DNA from: Bacteroidales bacterium UBA5349
GTDB lineage: Bacteria > Bacteroidota > Bacteroidia > Bacteroidales > Tenuifilaceae
Length of the DNA stretch: 38,345 nucleotides
Direction: 5' to 3'
NCBI GenBank assembly: GCA_002410065.1
Contig: DHQB01000003.1
Coordinates: 1 to 38,345, forward strand
In this document: piece by piece, positions 24,792 to 33,267 of the stretch
How the letters are laid out: every line of letters starts with the position of its first letter
How positions within the stretch are numbered: position 1 is the first letter of the stretch
Program-made: the position numbers and the translations under genes
The notes under the pieces: generated by a model
Databases searched by the model: none
What the model was told of the DNA's origin: nothing
The model's input: only the letters and a program-made list of their open reading frames with translations

Positions 24792-25736
24792 TTGAAGGAT
24801 CTTAATATAAAGCAGCGGGTAATTGTTAACTATGGTTCAGCAGTTCTTGTTTTCCTACTATTGGTTGTTGTCTTTCAAACGTATAGATTAATAAGGAAAT
24901 CCAAGGAGAAGAATAGGATTTTGCAAGACCAAAGAGAAGAACTAGCTGCAGCCAACGAAGAACTTACAGCAATTAACGAAGAGTTGCATACCCAACGCGA
25001 AGAGTTACAGTCAACTCTCACAACACTTAAAGAGACCCAGAATAAGTTGGTTAGCTCTGAAAAAATGGCTTCACTTGGAATCCTAGCAGCAGGAGTGGCT
25101 CACGAAATTAACAACCCACTCAACTTTATTAAGGGAGGAGCACTTGCAATTGAAAATTATGTAAAGGATAATATAGAGGGTCACCTATCAAAAATTTCAC
25201 ATTTATTCGACATTATTAATGTGGGGGTAGAAAGAGCTGCAGACATAGTTAAAAGTTTAAATCATTATAGCAGAAAAGATGATACTAAAACTGCTGAGGT
25301 TAAAATTGATACAGTAATTGATAACTGTTTAATGATTCTTAGTAGTGAGCTTGATGATAGAATAAACGTAAAAATAAATTATACAAATAAACCTTTTACG
25401 ATTGAATGTAAGGAAGGTAAAATGCATCAAGCATTTTTAAATATACTAAGCAATGCCATTCAGTCCATTGAGGGCGATGGAACTATAGATATAACCACAA
25501 GCCTGAAGAACAAATTTTTGATAGTGATGGTTTCTGATAGTGGTTGTGGCATTAGCAAGGAAAATGTAACCAAAGTAGCCGATCCATTTTTCACTACCAA
25601 GGATCCAGGAAAAGGGACTGGCCTAGGCCTGTCAATAACACAAAGCATAATTGAAGAACATAGCGGTAGTATTTCTTTCGACTCTGTATTGGGCGTTGGA
25701 ACTACGGTTACGGTTCGGTTACCAATAAAAAGTTAA
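24792..25736 (+). CDS. Kinase part of a frameshift-split TPR histidine kinase
   Basis: This frame of 314 residues starts at a TTG, so the drawn start is formal; it stays open upstream through about 24726. One membrane helix (AVLVFLLLVVVFQTYRL, about 17-33) leads to a coiled coil (REELAAANEELTAINEEL) and the phospho-acceptor domain with His104 in AAGVAHEINNPLNF. The ATPase domain has NILSNAIQSI, DSGCGI and GTGLGLS. All catalytic boxes are intact, which argues against long-standing decay. Kinase domain and downstream receiver are paralogous to 22300-23440. No proper ATG or well-placed ribosome site exists for separate translation, though AAGGAGAAGG lies at 24753-24762. Confidence 0.8.
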   Translation: MKDLNIKQRVIVNYGSAVLVFLLLVVVFQTYRLIRKSKEKNRILQDQREELAAANEELTAINEELHTQREELQSTLTTLKETQNKLVSSEKMASLGILAAGVAHEINNPLNFIKGGALAIENYVKDNIEGHLSKISHLFDIINVGVERAADIVKSLNHYSRKDDTKTAEVKIDTVIDNCLMILSSELDDRINVKINYTNKPFTIECKEGKMHQAFLNILSNAIQSIEGDGTIDITTSLKNKFLIVMVSDSGCGISKENVTKVADPFFTTKDPGKGTGLGLSITQSIIEEHSGSISFDSVLGVGTTVTVRLPIKS

Positions 25737-25739
25737 GCC

Positions 25740-26108
25740 ATGAGTAAAAAAATTTCTGTTCTATACGTTGATGATGAGCCCATTAACCTTAAGCTCTTTG
25801 AACTCAACTTTCAAAGTACTTTCAACATAATAACCGCCGCTTCAGGCTTCGAGGGTCTCGAAATTCTAAAAAATAACTCAAAAATATCGGTGGTTGTTAG
25901 TGATATGCGGATGCCAAAAATGGATGGTTTGGAGTTTATTGGCAAGGCAAAGGTTGAGTTTCCCCACATAGTTTTCTTTATTCTCACTGGCTTTGAAATA
26001 ACCGACGAGATTTCGAATGCACTTAAAAGCAATCTTATCAATAAGTATTTCAGAAAACCTTTCAACTTCAGGGAAATAGAGTCGTCCATAGTTAGCGCTT
26101 TTGATTAA
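25740..26108 (+). CDS. Single-domain (CheY-like) response regulator, second copy
   Basis: This 122-residue receiver has D11-D12, phospho-acceptor D55 (VVVSDMRMPKMDG), T83 and K106 (FRKP). It starts 3 bases after the stop of the split kinase. Same length and layout as the receiver at 23072-23440, differing mainly in helix surfaces, consistent with duplication of a kinase-receiver unit followed by change of the sensor part. Intact, so the second pathway may still work if the kinase does. Confidence 0.94.
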   Translation: MSKKISVLYVDDEPINLKLFELNFQSTFNIITAASGFEGLEILKNNSKISVVVSDMRMPKMDGLEFIGKAKVEFPHIVFFILTGFEITDEISNALKSNLINKYFRKPFNFREIESSIVSAFD

Positions 26109-26234
26109 CTAGATAGGCTTTTAGTCCGTTTTCCACTGATGATAAGAATTATAGGAGTCATGGGAGTTTTATTCATTAAACATTTACCAGTTTTGCTTGT
26201 TTAATCATTTTAGTATAAAAACAAAACATAAATC

Positions 26235-26654
26235 ATGAGCAGAACATCAGTACATATAGATTGGAAAGGCGGGATGTCATTTGAAACAGAGCTTGATGGC
26301 CATAAGTTAACTTTAGATGCATCAGAAGACGTTGGTGGTGAAAATAGAGGTCCACGACCAAAACCTTTTATGCTAGTTGCTTTGGCCGGATGCACAGGAA
26401 TGGATGTGGTATCGATTCTTAGGAAGATGCGGGTTGAGTATGAGGGGCTGAGGATATTTGTTGAGGCGGAGCAAACAGAAGATCAACCAAAGCAGTACTC
26501 ATGCATGAAGGTGATTTACGAATTTAAGGGCAAGAATTTGCCAATGGATAAACTTGAAAAGGCAGTAAGCCTTTCCGAAGACAGGTATTGTGGTGTTAGC
26601 GCAGTGTATAAAAAAGCAATACCTCTATCTACCGAGATTAGAGTGATTGTGTAA
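26235..26654 (+). CDS. OsmC/Ohr-family protein
   Basis: This 139-residue cytoplasmic protein of the OsmC fold is related to thiol peroxidases that reduce organic hydroperoxides. Conserved features are RGPRPKPFMLVALAGCTGMDVVSIL with Cys53 and the second Cys119 in DRYCGVSAV; the pair would be the redox centre. Cys90 is extra. The N-terminal strand region (VHIDWKGGMSFETELDGHKL) is typical of the YhfA-like OsmC subgroup, where hydroperoxide activity is less sure. It is transcribed alone and ends at a terminator that overlaps the convergent kinase gene. Confidence 0.92.
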   Translation: MSRTSVHIDWKGGMSFETELDGHKLTLDASEDVGGENRGPRPKPFMLVALAGCTGMDVVSILRKMRVEYEGLRIFVEAEQTEDQPKQYSCMKVIYEFKGKNLPMDKLEKAVSLSEDRYCGVSAVYKKAIPLSTEIRVIV

Positions 26655-26681
26655 TAGATTTTGCTAAATGAAAAGCATTAG

Positions 26682-26717
26682 CCCTAAGCATTTACTGTGC
26701 TTGGGGTTTCTTTTTTG
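26682..26717 (+). terminator. osmC-type gene terminator overlapping the convergent kinase 3' end
   Basis: CCCTAAGCA (26682-26690) and TGCTTGGGG (26698-26706) pair at 8 of 9 positions and are followed on the plus strand by TTTCTTTTTTG. The hairpin contains the stop codon of the minus-strand P-loop kinase gene (26692-26694), so the last kinase codons double as terminator sequence. Confidence 0.65.
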
Positions 26718-27369
26718 CGGGAATAACATCGTAATTTTTGTTGACTAGTAAATCGGCCAATGGGTATAATGATATTACGCCCATGTGCTCGCGCTCAAGA
26801 ATTTTTACTCTGTGCTCATCAACTTCCTCTTTGCCTCGCATTAGTTGCATCATCTTAGTTTCATGATAGGTGAGTTCGATGAAAACCTTTAGGTCGAGTT
26901 TCTTCGCCTTAATGGCATACAGACCATCAACAATAAGCACATTTATCTTTTGAAAATCAGTTATGAGCTCGTCTACCTGATCGGGGATTATATCAATACA
27001 GGGTAGGCGGGCAATCATGTCCTCCTTAAACTCTCTGATGTTTTTATGCAGCAATTTCCAATCGTACTCATTGGGGCCAATTACCTTTAGCCCTTTGTTT
27101 AAACGCCACTCCTTGCGCAATAGGGGAGGAACTTTGTAGTAGTTGTCGGCATGAATTATTTTTACCCTAATGTTTTGCGCCTTAAGCAAAAGCGCAAGCG
27201 AATGGGATAACTCTGATTTTCCAGCGCCCGATTCGCCCGATATGGCAACAATATACTTGTAGTTTGGGTCTTGCTCTAACTTATTATCCCTGTCTTCAAT
27301 AACGTAATCAAGTATAACCTGAGCTGCAGCCTTGTGCAGGTCGTTAATCATTAGTATATCACCAAGCAT
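26692..27369 (-). CDS. Uridine-kinase-like P-loop kinase in the trehalose locus
   Basis: This 225-residue cytoplasmic kinase of the uridine kinase/phosphoribulokinase class has Walker A GESGAGKS at 45-52, the substrate-loop pattern HADNYYKVPP near 75-84, and NVLIVDGLYAI as the Walker B-like strand near 145. A basic lid segment (LMRGKEEVDEHRVKILEREH) follows. It starts 34 bases after the GH65 fusion gene on the same strand, so the two likely form an operon. That context suggests a sugar or sugar-phosphate substrate, for example the glucose freed by phosphorolysis, rather than uridine; this is inference. Either Met1 or Met7 could be the start. Confidence 0.8.
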   Translation of the reverse strand: MLGDILMINDLHKAAAQVILDYVIEDRDNKLEQDPNYKYIVAISGESGAGKSELSHSLALLLKAQNIRVKIIHADNYYKVPPLLRKEWRLNKGLKVIGPNEYDWKLLHKNIREFKEDMIARLPCIDIIPDQVDELITDFQKINVLIVDGLYAIKAKKLDLKVFIELTYHETKMMQLMRGKEEVDEHRVKILEREHMGVISLYPLADLLVNKNYDVIPAKKKPQAQ

Positions 27370-27403
27370 AGGCAGATTGTTTAGCCTGCAAAACTATTTA
27401 ATA

Positions 27404-30400
27404 TTATTCAATTTTAATACTAATCTCCTCATTTGCGTTTAGGGAGTAAGATTTGCCTTTAACTACAAGGGTTGTTTTGTCTTTACCCGCTTCAATTGTT
27501 ACAGCATTTTTGCTAATGTTAAATTTATATCCAACCCCTTTAAAAGTGCAACTAAACCTCAGGGATTTCCAATGTTTAGGAAGACTAGGATTAATGCTTA
27601 GGGTATCGGAATGGAAGTTAAGCCCTGCATAGGAGGTAAGGGTCATAATAACGGTACCCGCCATAACCCCCATGTGAATACCCTCGGCAGTTGTTCCGCC
27701 CTGAATATCGGAAAAGTCGCTCTTGAGCGCTTCTAGATAAAGTTCCCAGGCCAGATCTTTACGTCCAATTTGCGAGGCAACGTAAGAGTGAACTACCCGG
27801 CTAAGGGTTGAGCCATGGGAGCATCGCTGGATGTAGTAATCAAAGTTTTTTTGCAGAAAATCCTTGGGAAGTTTGTACCCCATGTTAACCAAAAGGTTTT
27901 GCACTTCCCGCGGGTCGATATTAAAAAAGGTCATTAGCGTATCGGGCTGCTTGGAAACTTTGTAGTCATCAGGCGATTTTCCTTCGGCTTTCAGAATTCT
28001 GTCCATCCTATGTATATCGTCGTACTTTTTACGATACTCGTCCCAATCCAACTCTTTCAGATTGAAATAACCCTCAAATTGTTCAATAATACCCTCTTGA
28101 TTTATTGAAACAGACATCTTTTGGGCCATATTACTCCAGCCCTTAATGTCATTGTTTGATAGCCCAATTTTAGATAGAACTTTTTCTAGTTGAGTTTTAT
28201 CCAATGCACGAATCAATTCGTTGGCTTTTTCGAAAAGCCAAGCAACCATTATGTTGGTGTAGGCATTGTTCTTTAACCCTCCCTTATTTGATTCAGGATT
28301 TTTCTCGTGAAACTCGTCAGGCCCCATAACCCCATCTATATCAATTTTGCCTGTTTGTTGGTTAAGGGTTGCCTTGCTTGCCCAGAACTTACAGATATCG
28401 AGGAACATTTCTGCTCCATTAGTGCTAATAAAATCTGTGTCGCCCGTAATGTTATAGTAATTCCATACGTTGTAAGCAACTGCTATTGAAATGTGTCGTT
28501 GCAGAGAGCTGTAATCGTCGCCCCACTCACCCGAAACAGGATTTAAATGAACAACTTGAGTTTCCTCACGGCCGTCGCTTCCACTTTGCCATGGGAACAT
28601 AGCCCCTTCATATCCGTGTTCTTTTGCATATTCTCGTGCTTTGCTTAACCTACGATAGCGGTACATAAGCACCGATTTTGCCACCTCGGGAAAGTGAAGG
28701 CAGTAGAAAGGTAAGATGTAAAGTTCATCCCAGAATATGTGTCCACGGTATGCCTCCCCGTGAAGGCCTCGGGCAGGTATGCCAAAATCAATGTCCTCAT
28801 TGTGGGGTGATGTTGTGGATAGCGAATGGTAAATGTGCATGCGGATTAGTTTCTGCGCTATTCTGTCGCCAGTAATATGAATATCAACCTGATCCCAAAT
28901 TTTTTCCCATGCCCTTATGCTGGCGGCATGCATTATGCCAAAGGATTTAAGATGCTTTATATCTTCCTTAACAAACTCAAGGGGCTTTGGGGTATTGTTA
29001 GAACGGGAATTGCATAGCGATACAAGTTTCTCTATTCTAAGGGTTTCACCCTCTTTTACCATTGCTTTAATGTAGGTGTTAACCCAACCCTTTTCATTCT
29101 TAACCCTATAGTTTGTGGCAAGAGGCTTGTCTTGATAAAAAACCTCAATCCTAGCTGCTGCAGCAATTTCAATGGCTGATTGAGTAGTTTTTCCGTGAAT
29201 AAACGATATGTTGTTTTTTGCTCCCTGCTCAATGGGCTTCATGTGGTTTTGGTTGAGTTCTCGGTAGCGTTCAACCCCGTCGTTTTTTTTGGGGATTGAT
29301 AGAGCCGACTTAACCCTAATGTAGCCGCTGTAATTTAATGGAGTTAACGAGTAGTCAATAGCTGCATGGTGCTGGTTTGCCATACTGGCTATTCGTCGCG
29401 ATTCAATTAGCGTTTCTCTTCCGTCATTATCGCAAACAATCATTCGTTTTATCAGAACACCGTTTCTAAAGTTTAAACTTCTACTCAGCTCCACCACTTC
29501 GTGCTGGCTTGGGTCAAACCAGTCGTCTTCCGATACTTTAAACGATAGGGTAGTCCAGTTGATGGTATTCACAAAATCCTCATTCTCAACTTCCCTATCA
29601 CCAACAGGCGATTTAATTCTGTTATAAACGCCCGCCATATAGGTTGCGGGGTAGGTGCAGTCAGAGCTTTGGCTCTCTTCTAAAGAACCACGCGTACCAA
29701 AATATCCGTTTCCAACAGTTAGCAGGGCTTCACGTGATCGTTCATCTTTACAGTTGAACTTGTGAAAGGAAATGGACCAAAGCTCATCGTTTAAACCCAA
29801 ATCAAACCATTTTTCAATACCATCAACACCATTAATCTCCTCAAGATCGGTTACAACCACATCGGCTCCGTTTGCCTTAAGCTCTGTTTCGTTGTTCTCG
29901 CGGGCAACTCCAAGTACAAAGCCAAAGTTTCCCTTCTGCCCAGCTTGAACTCCCGATACCGCATCCTCAACAATAACTGCTCTAAAGTATTCAACCTTAA
30001 GGTTATCACAGGCTTTTATAAAAATATCGGGCTCGGGCTTACCATGCAAACCTAGCTCTGCCGATACCTCTCCGTCAACGCGGGTTTCAAAGTAGTGCAA
30101 AAGGTTTGCCCGCTCTAATACCTGCTTGCAATTCTTGCTCGATGAGGCCACACCCAATTTAATCCCTTTCTCTTTTAGTTCATCCAAAAGGGCAACGGTC
30201 GATTCGTAAACTTCCACTCCATCGCGTTGTAATATCTCATTAAAAGCATCATTTTTTCTATTCCCCAATCCGCAAATTGTCTCAGCATTAGGGCTATCGC
30301 TCGGATCTCCATAGGGCAAGTCAATGCCTCTGGATTTCAAAAACGATTCGACTCCTTTGTAACGAGGCTTACCATCAACGTAAGGGAGATAATCATTATA

Positions 30401-30556
30401 ATGAGTAAACTCAATAAAGATTTTTCCGTGCTTTTTTTCCCACTCTTTTAAAAAACCGTCGAACATGTTTTTCCAAGCAGTAGCATGCACAAGCGCTGTT
30501 TTGGTAATTACTCCGTCTAGGTCAAAAATTACCGCATCAAAGCTATATCTATTCAT
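27404..30556 (-). CDS. Beta-phosphoglucomutase / GH65 disaccharide phosphorylase fusion
   Basis: This 1050-residue two-enzyme protein begins with a HAD-type beta-phosphoglucomutase (about 1-250): nucleophile D12 and acid D14 in VIFDLDG, GVASSSKNC, HGKPEPDIF and VIVEDAVSGVQAG. Residues about 255-1050 are a GH65 phosphorylase, with general acid Glu748 in GVMGPDEFHE, IFWDELYILPF, and SHGSTLSRVVHS, the phosphate-site pattern of phosphorylases rather than hydrolases. The pair would cleave trehalose, kojibiose or maltose with phosphate to glucose and beta-glucose-1-phosphate, then isomerise the latter to glucose-6-phosphate. Divergence from a trehalose synthesis gene favours trehalose. The exact linkage cannot be read from sequence. 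Confidence 0.93.
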   Translation of the reverse strand: MNRYSFDAVIFDLDGVITKTALVHATAWKNMFDGFLKEWEKKHGKIFIEFTHYNDYLPYVDGKPRYKGVESFLKSRGIDLPYGDPSDSPNAETICGLGNRKNDAFNEILQRDGVEVYESTVALLDELKEKGIKLGVASSSKNCKQVLERANLLHYFETRVDGEVSAELGLHGKPEPDIFIKACDNLKVEYFRAVIVEDAVSGVQAGQKGNFGFVLGVARENNETELKANGADVVVTDLEEINGVDGIEKWFDLGLNDELWSISFHKFNCKDERSREALLTVGNGYFGTRGSLEESQSSDCTYPATYMAGVYNRIKSPVGDREVENEDFVNTINWTTLSFKVSEDDWFDPSQHEVVELSRSLNFRNGVLIKRMIVCDNDGRETLIESRRIASMANQHHAAIDYSLTPLNYSGYIRVKSALSIPKKNDGVERYRELNQNHMKPIEQGAKNNISFIHGKTTQSAIEIAAAARIEVFYQDKPLATNYRVKNEKGWVNTYIKAMVKEGETLRIEKLVSLCNSRSNNTPKPLEFVKEDIKHLKSFGIMHAASIRAWEKIWDQVDIHITGDRIAQKLIRMHIYHSLSTTSPHNEDIDFGIPARGLHGEAYRGHIFWDELYILPFYCLHFPEVAKSVLMYRYRRLSKAREYAKEHGYEGAMFPWQSGSDGREETQVVHLNPVSGEWGDDYSSLQRHISIAVAYNVWNYYNITGDTDFISTNGAEMFLDICKFWASKATLNQQTGKIDIDGVMGPDEFHEKNPESNKGGLKNNAYTNIMVAWLFEKANELIRALDKTQLEKVLSKIGLSNNDIKGWSNMAQKMSVSINQEGIIEQFEGYFNLKELDWDEYRKKYDDIHRMDRILKAEGKSPDDYKVSKQPDTLMTFFNIDPREVQNLLVNMGYKLPKDFLQKNFDYYIQRCSHGSTLSRVVHSYVASQIGRKDLAWELYLEALKSDFSDIQGGTTAEGIHMGVMAGTVIMTLTSYAGLNFHSDTLSINPSLPKHWKSLRFSCTFKGVGYKFNISKNAVTIEAGKDKTTLVVKGKSYSLNANEEISIKIE

Positions 30557-30703
30557 CTCTTTTGCTATTAGGTGGGGATTAAACTTCTTAATTGTCTTAG
30601 TGTTAACACTACAAACTAAAGCAGTGTTTTATTTTGATAAAGTTGTATTATTTTGCTAATATAGTAAAGTTTTTTGAAGTATAATGCAGTAAAATTCATT
30701 GTT

Positions 30704-32914
30704 ATGAGCAGGTTAATAATTGTTGCAAATAAACTTCCATTTGGGGTGATTAAGGAAGATGATAGGGTTAGGGTGGAGCTGAACGGAGGGAGAACTCCCA
30801 ACAAGTTAAATATCTATTATAAACTTAATAATTGCGAATGGGTTGGAGGGATTGGGAATGAACAGACTGAGTTATCAAAGAGCCAGAAAGAATATGTTCA
30901 CAAAAGGTTTAAAGAAGAGCGTTGTCATCCACTAGAGTTAACGCCCAAACAAATTGCAATGCACCAAAATGGGTTTTGCAATGGCACCATCTGGCCATTG
31001 TTTCACTATTTTACCCAGCATAGCGAGCTAGATGAGGAGTACTGGAACTATTATGTTGAGGTGAATAGACTTTTTGCCGACGCTGTTCTTAAAGTTGCCA
31101 AGGATAATGATACCATTTGGGTCCATGATTATCACCTAATGCTCTTGCCCAAAATGCTTAGAGAGGCTAAACAACAGTTAACCATAGGTTTCTTTTTGCA
31201 TATTCCATTCCCATCATATGAGATTTTTAGAGTTTTGCCCTGGCGTAAAGAGATTGTTGAAGGCATGCTTGGTGCCGATTTGGTGGGCTTTCATACATTT
31301 GATTACGAGAGGCACTTTATGAGTTCAGTTAGGCGTTTGCTCGGTTACGACAACATGCTAAATACCGTTAAACTCGATGAAAGGATTGTTAAAATTGACA
31401 ACTTCCCATTGGGTGTTGACTATGACTATTTCAAGGAGCAGGCAGATCATTTTAAATCATCAAAAGGTAAATCACTTCTTGGCTTTGCCGATACCATAGC
31501 ACAGAATATTTTGAACGATGGAAATACCACGCTTATGTTATCGGTTGATAGGCTCGATTACACCAAGGGCATTGCGCAACGCCTAGAGGCATTCGAAATA
31601 TTCCTTGCTAATAATCCTGAATATTCTGGGAAAATTTGCTTAGCACTTTTTGTAATTCCCTCGCGAGAGGTGCTTGTTGAGTACCAAACCCAAAAGCGCA
31701 CTGTTGATGAGATGGTTGGTCGAATTAATGGTCAGTATGGCTCGGTTGGCTGGATGCCCATTTGGTATTTCTACCGAAATTTATCCAAAGAGGAAATGGT
31801 TGAGCTCTATACCGTTTCGCAAATTGCCCTTGTGGCTCCACTCCGCGATGGGATGAACCTGATAGCAAAAGAGTATATCGCCTCAAGAACCAATCAGACA
31901 GGAGTGCTGATTTTAAGCGAGATGGCCGGTGCATCCAAAGAGATGAGCGAGGCAATTCTGGTAAATCCCAACAACACAGCTGAGGTTGCTCACGCAATAT
32001 GCCAAGCCCTTGAAATGCCAGTAAGTGAGCAAATATCCCGAAACGCTGTTATGCAAAAACGCCTAAGTGTTTATAATGAAGAGAAATGGGCAACCGATTT
32101 TCTGGATGCACTTAAAGGAGTTAAAAAGTTGCAGGAAAAGAACCTGACGCGCAAAGTATCCCCTAAAATTATTAATTCCTTTAAGGAGAGATACGATAAA
32201 GCAAAACGGAGGATCATTTTTCTTGACTATGACGGAACCCTTACAGGGTTTCATAAAGATCCTCAAATGGCTGTGCCCAATGATGAACTATACGAGATTC
32301 TTGATAACCTAATTGCCGATAAGCGTAATAGGTTGGTGGTGATAAGCGGTAGGGATAAGGAAACTCTTGGCAAATGGTTTAGCAACTATAGCTCATTAAC
32401 CTTTGTGGCAGAGCATGGTGTGTGGCTAAAGCCACCCGATGGGGAATGGGGCATGATTGAAAAGATTGAAAAGAATTGGATGGAGATTATTAAACCCATA
32501 ATAAATTTTTATGCCGACAGAACCCCTCGCTCATTCCTAGAGGAGAAGAACTATTCGTTGGTTTGGCACTATCGGAATGCTGATCCCGATTTAGGGGTAA
32601 TCCGCGCTTGGGAACTAAAGGATGAACTTCGCGATTTGGTATCAAACCTCCATTTGGAGATAATGGATGGCGACAAGGTGATTGAGATAAAGAACTCGGG
32701 TATCAACAAGGGGCGTGCTGCTGCCCAGCAGTTGACTCTGGATAGTTTTGACTTTATCATGGCCATTGGCGACGACTGGACTGATGAGTACACCTTTGGA
32801 GCCATGCCCGACAATGCCCATACCATTAAGGTTGGCACAAAGAGCACAAAGGCAAGATACTACATTGATTCAGTTGAAAGTGTACGCAAACTTTTGTCCA
32901 TACTGGGAAAGTAA
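30704..32914 (+). CDS. Trehalose-6-phosphate synthase/phosphatase fusion
   Basis: This 736-residue bifunctional enzyme starts at the ATG of MSRLIIVANKLPFGV; an upstream TTG frame extension (30674) is not needed. The GT20 synthase (about 1-470) shows VHDYHLMLLPKML, GFFLHIPFPSYEIFRVLPW, SVDRLDYTKGI and APLRDGMNLIAKEY; it makes trehalose-6-phosphate from UDP-glucose and glucose-6-phosphate. The HAD phosphatase (about 500-736) shows IIFLDYDGTLTGF and GDDWTDEYTF and releases trehalose. It is transcribed divergently from the GH65 fusion across 147 bases that must hold both promoters, and ends at a terminator. Trehalose would serve as osmoprotectant or reserve. Confidence 0.95.
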   Translation: MSRLIIVANKLPFGVIKEDDRVRVELNGGRTPNKLNIYYKLNNCEWVGGIGNEQTELSKSQKEYVHKRFKEERCHPLELTPKQIAMHQNGFCNGTIWPLFHYFTQHSELDEEYWNYYVEVNRLFADAVLKVAKDNDTIWVHDYHLMLLPKMLREAKQQLTIGFFLHIPFPSYEIFRVLPWRKEIVEGMLGADLVGFHTFDYERHFMSSVRRLLGYDNMLNTVKLDERIVKIDNFPLGVDYDYFKEQADHFKSSKGKSLLGFADTIAQNILNDGNTTLMLSVDRLDYTKGIAQRLEAFEIFLANNPEYSGKICLALFVIPSREVLVEYQTQKRTVDEMVGRINGQYGSVGWMPIWYFYRNLSKEEMVELYTVSQIALVAPLRDGMNLIAKEYIASRTNQTGVLILSEMAGASKEMSEAILVNPNNTAEVAHAICQALEMPVSEQISRNAVMQKRLSVYNEEKWATDFLDALKGVKKLQEKNLTRKVSPKIINSFKERYDKAKRRIIFLDYDGTLTGFHKDPQMAVPNDELYEILDNLIADKRNRLVVISGRDKETLGKWFSNYSSLTFVAEHGVWLKPPDGEWGMIEKIEKNWMEIIKPIINFYADRTPRSFLEEKNYSLVWHYRNADPDLGVIRAWELKDELRDLVSNLHLEIMDGDKVIEIKNSGINKGRAAAQQLTLDSFDFIMAIGDDWTDEYTFGAMPDNAHTIKVGTKSTKARYYIDSVESVRKLLSILGK

Positions 32915-32945
32915 TTCAATTGTGAGCCATGATGGCAAACTATTT

Positions 32946-32974
32946 AAAGAGTCTTTAAAAAAAAACTCTTTTTT
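32946..32974 (+). terminator. Terminator of the trehalose synthesis gene
   Basis: AAAGAGT (32946-32952) pairs with ACTCTTT (32965-32971), followed by a T-run through 32974. It lies about 30 bases past the stop. The stem is AT-rich and short. Confidence 0.55.
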
Positions 32975-33000
32975 GTTTTAATTGGATTTGTTCACGATTT

Positions 33001-33008
33001 TATATTTG
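33001..33008 (+). promoter_or_regulatory. -7 element TATATTTG for the first fibre-like gene
   Basis: A perfect TAnnTTTG match lies 260 bases upstream of the ATG. The nearest TTTG is 10 bases upstream and wrongly spaced. If used, the transcript carries a long 5' leader that includes the conserved hairpin region. Confidence 0.4.
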
Positions 33009-33143
33009 CATTAAAGTACGTTGATACTCTAAACATTAACTTTAATCAAAAGAGTACATTAGCATTTTTTTAAAATAAAACTTTAGTGTAATTTAGATTT
33101 GAATTTTGTTCTAAGAGTCTCCCATTTAAATTAGTTCACCTAC

Positions 33144-33194
33144 GGTAAACACAAATAAAGAAGAGATGCTTACCCTTGTTAGCCCTTCGGGGTT
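33144..33194 (+). promoter_or_regulatory. Conserved leader RNA structure, copy 1
   Basis: A first stem pairs GGTAA near 33144 with TTACC near 33170. Directly after it AGCCC-TTCG-GGGTT (33181-33194) forms a UUCG-tetraloop hairpin and is followed by TTCTTTTG. The same two hairpins stand before the paralogous gene with compensating changes. A role in attenuation, mRNA stability or translation control is inference. Confidence 0.45.
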
Positions 33195-33267
33195 CTTTTG
33201 CTTGTTAGGAAAGTTTTCTAAAAACACTATAACACATAATTAACCAGCAACTAAAAAATTTGTACGA

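Larger units (their letters stand above)
32915..33267. other. 353-base gap holding a terminator and a structured 5' leader
   Basis: After the trehalose terminator at 32946-32974 comes a -7-like element at 33001-33008 and a leader of roughly 250 bases for the first fibre-like gene. The leader resembles the one before the paralogue at 36110-36378 in several blocks and contains a conserved UUCG hairpin. No gene is seen. Confidence 0.5.

Noticed and set aside
30674..30703. TTG start ten codons upstream for the trehalose synthase
   Set aside because: The ATG at 30704 begins exactly at the conserved N-terminal strand SRLIIVANKLP; the extension adds nothing recognisable.
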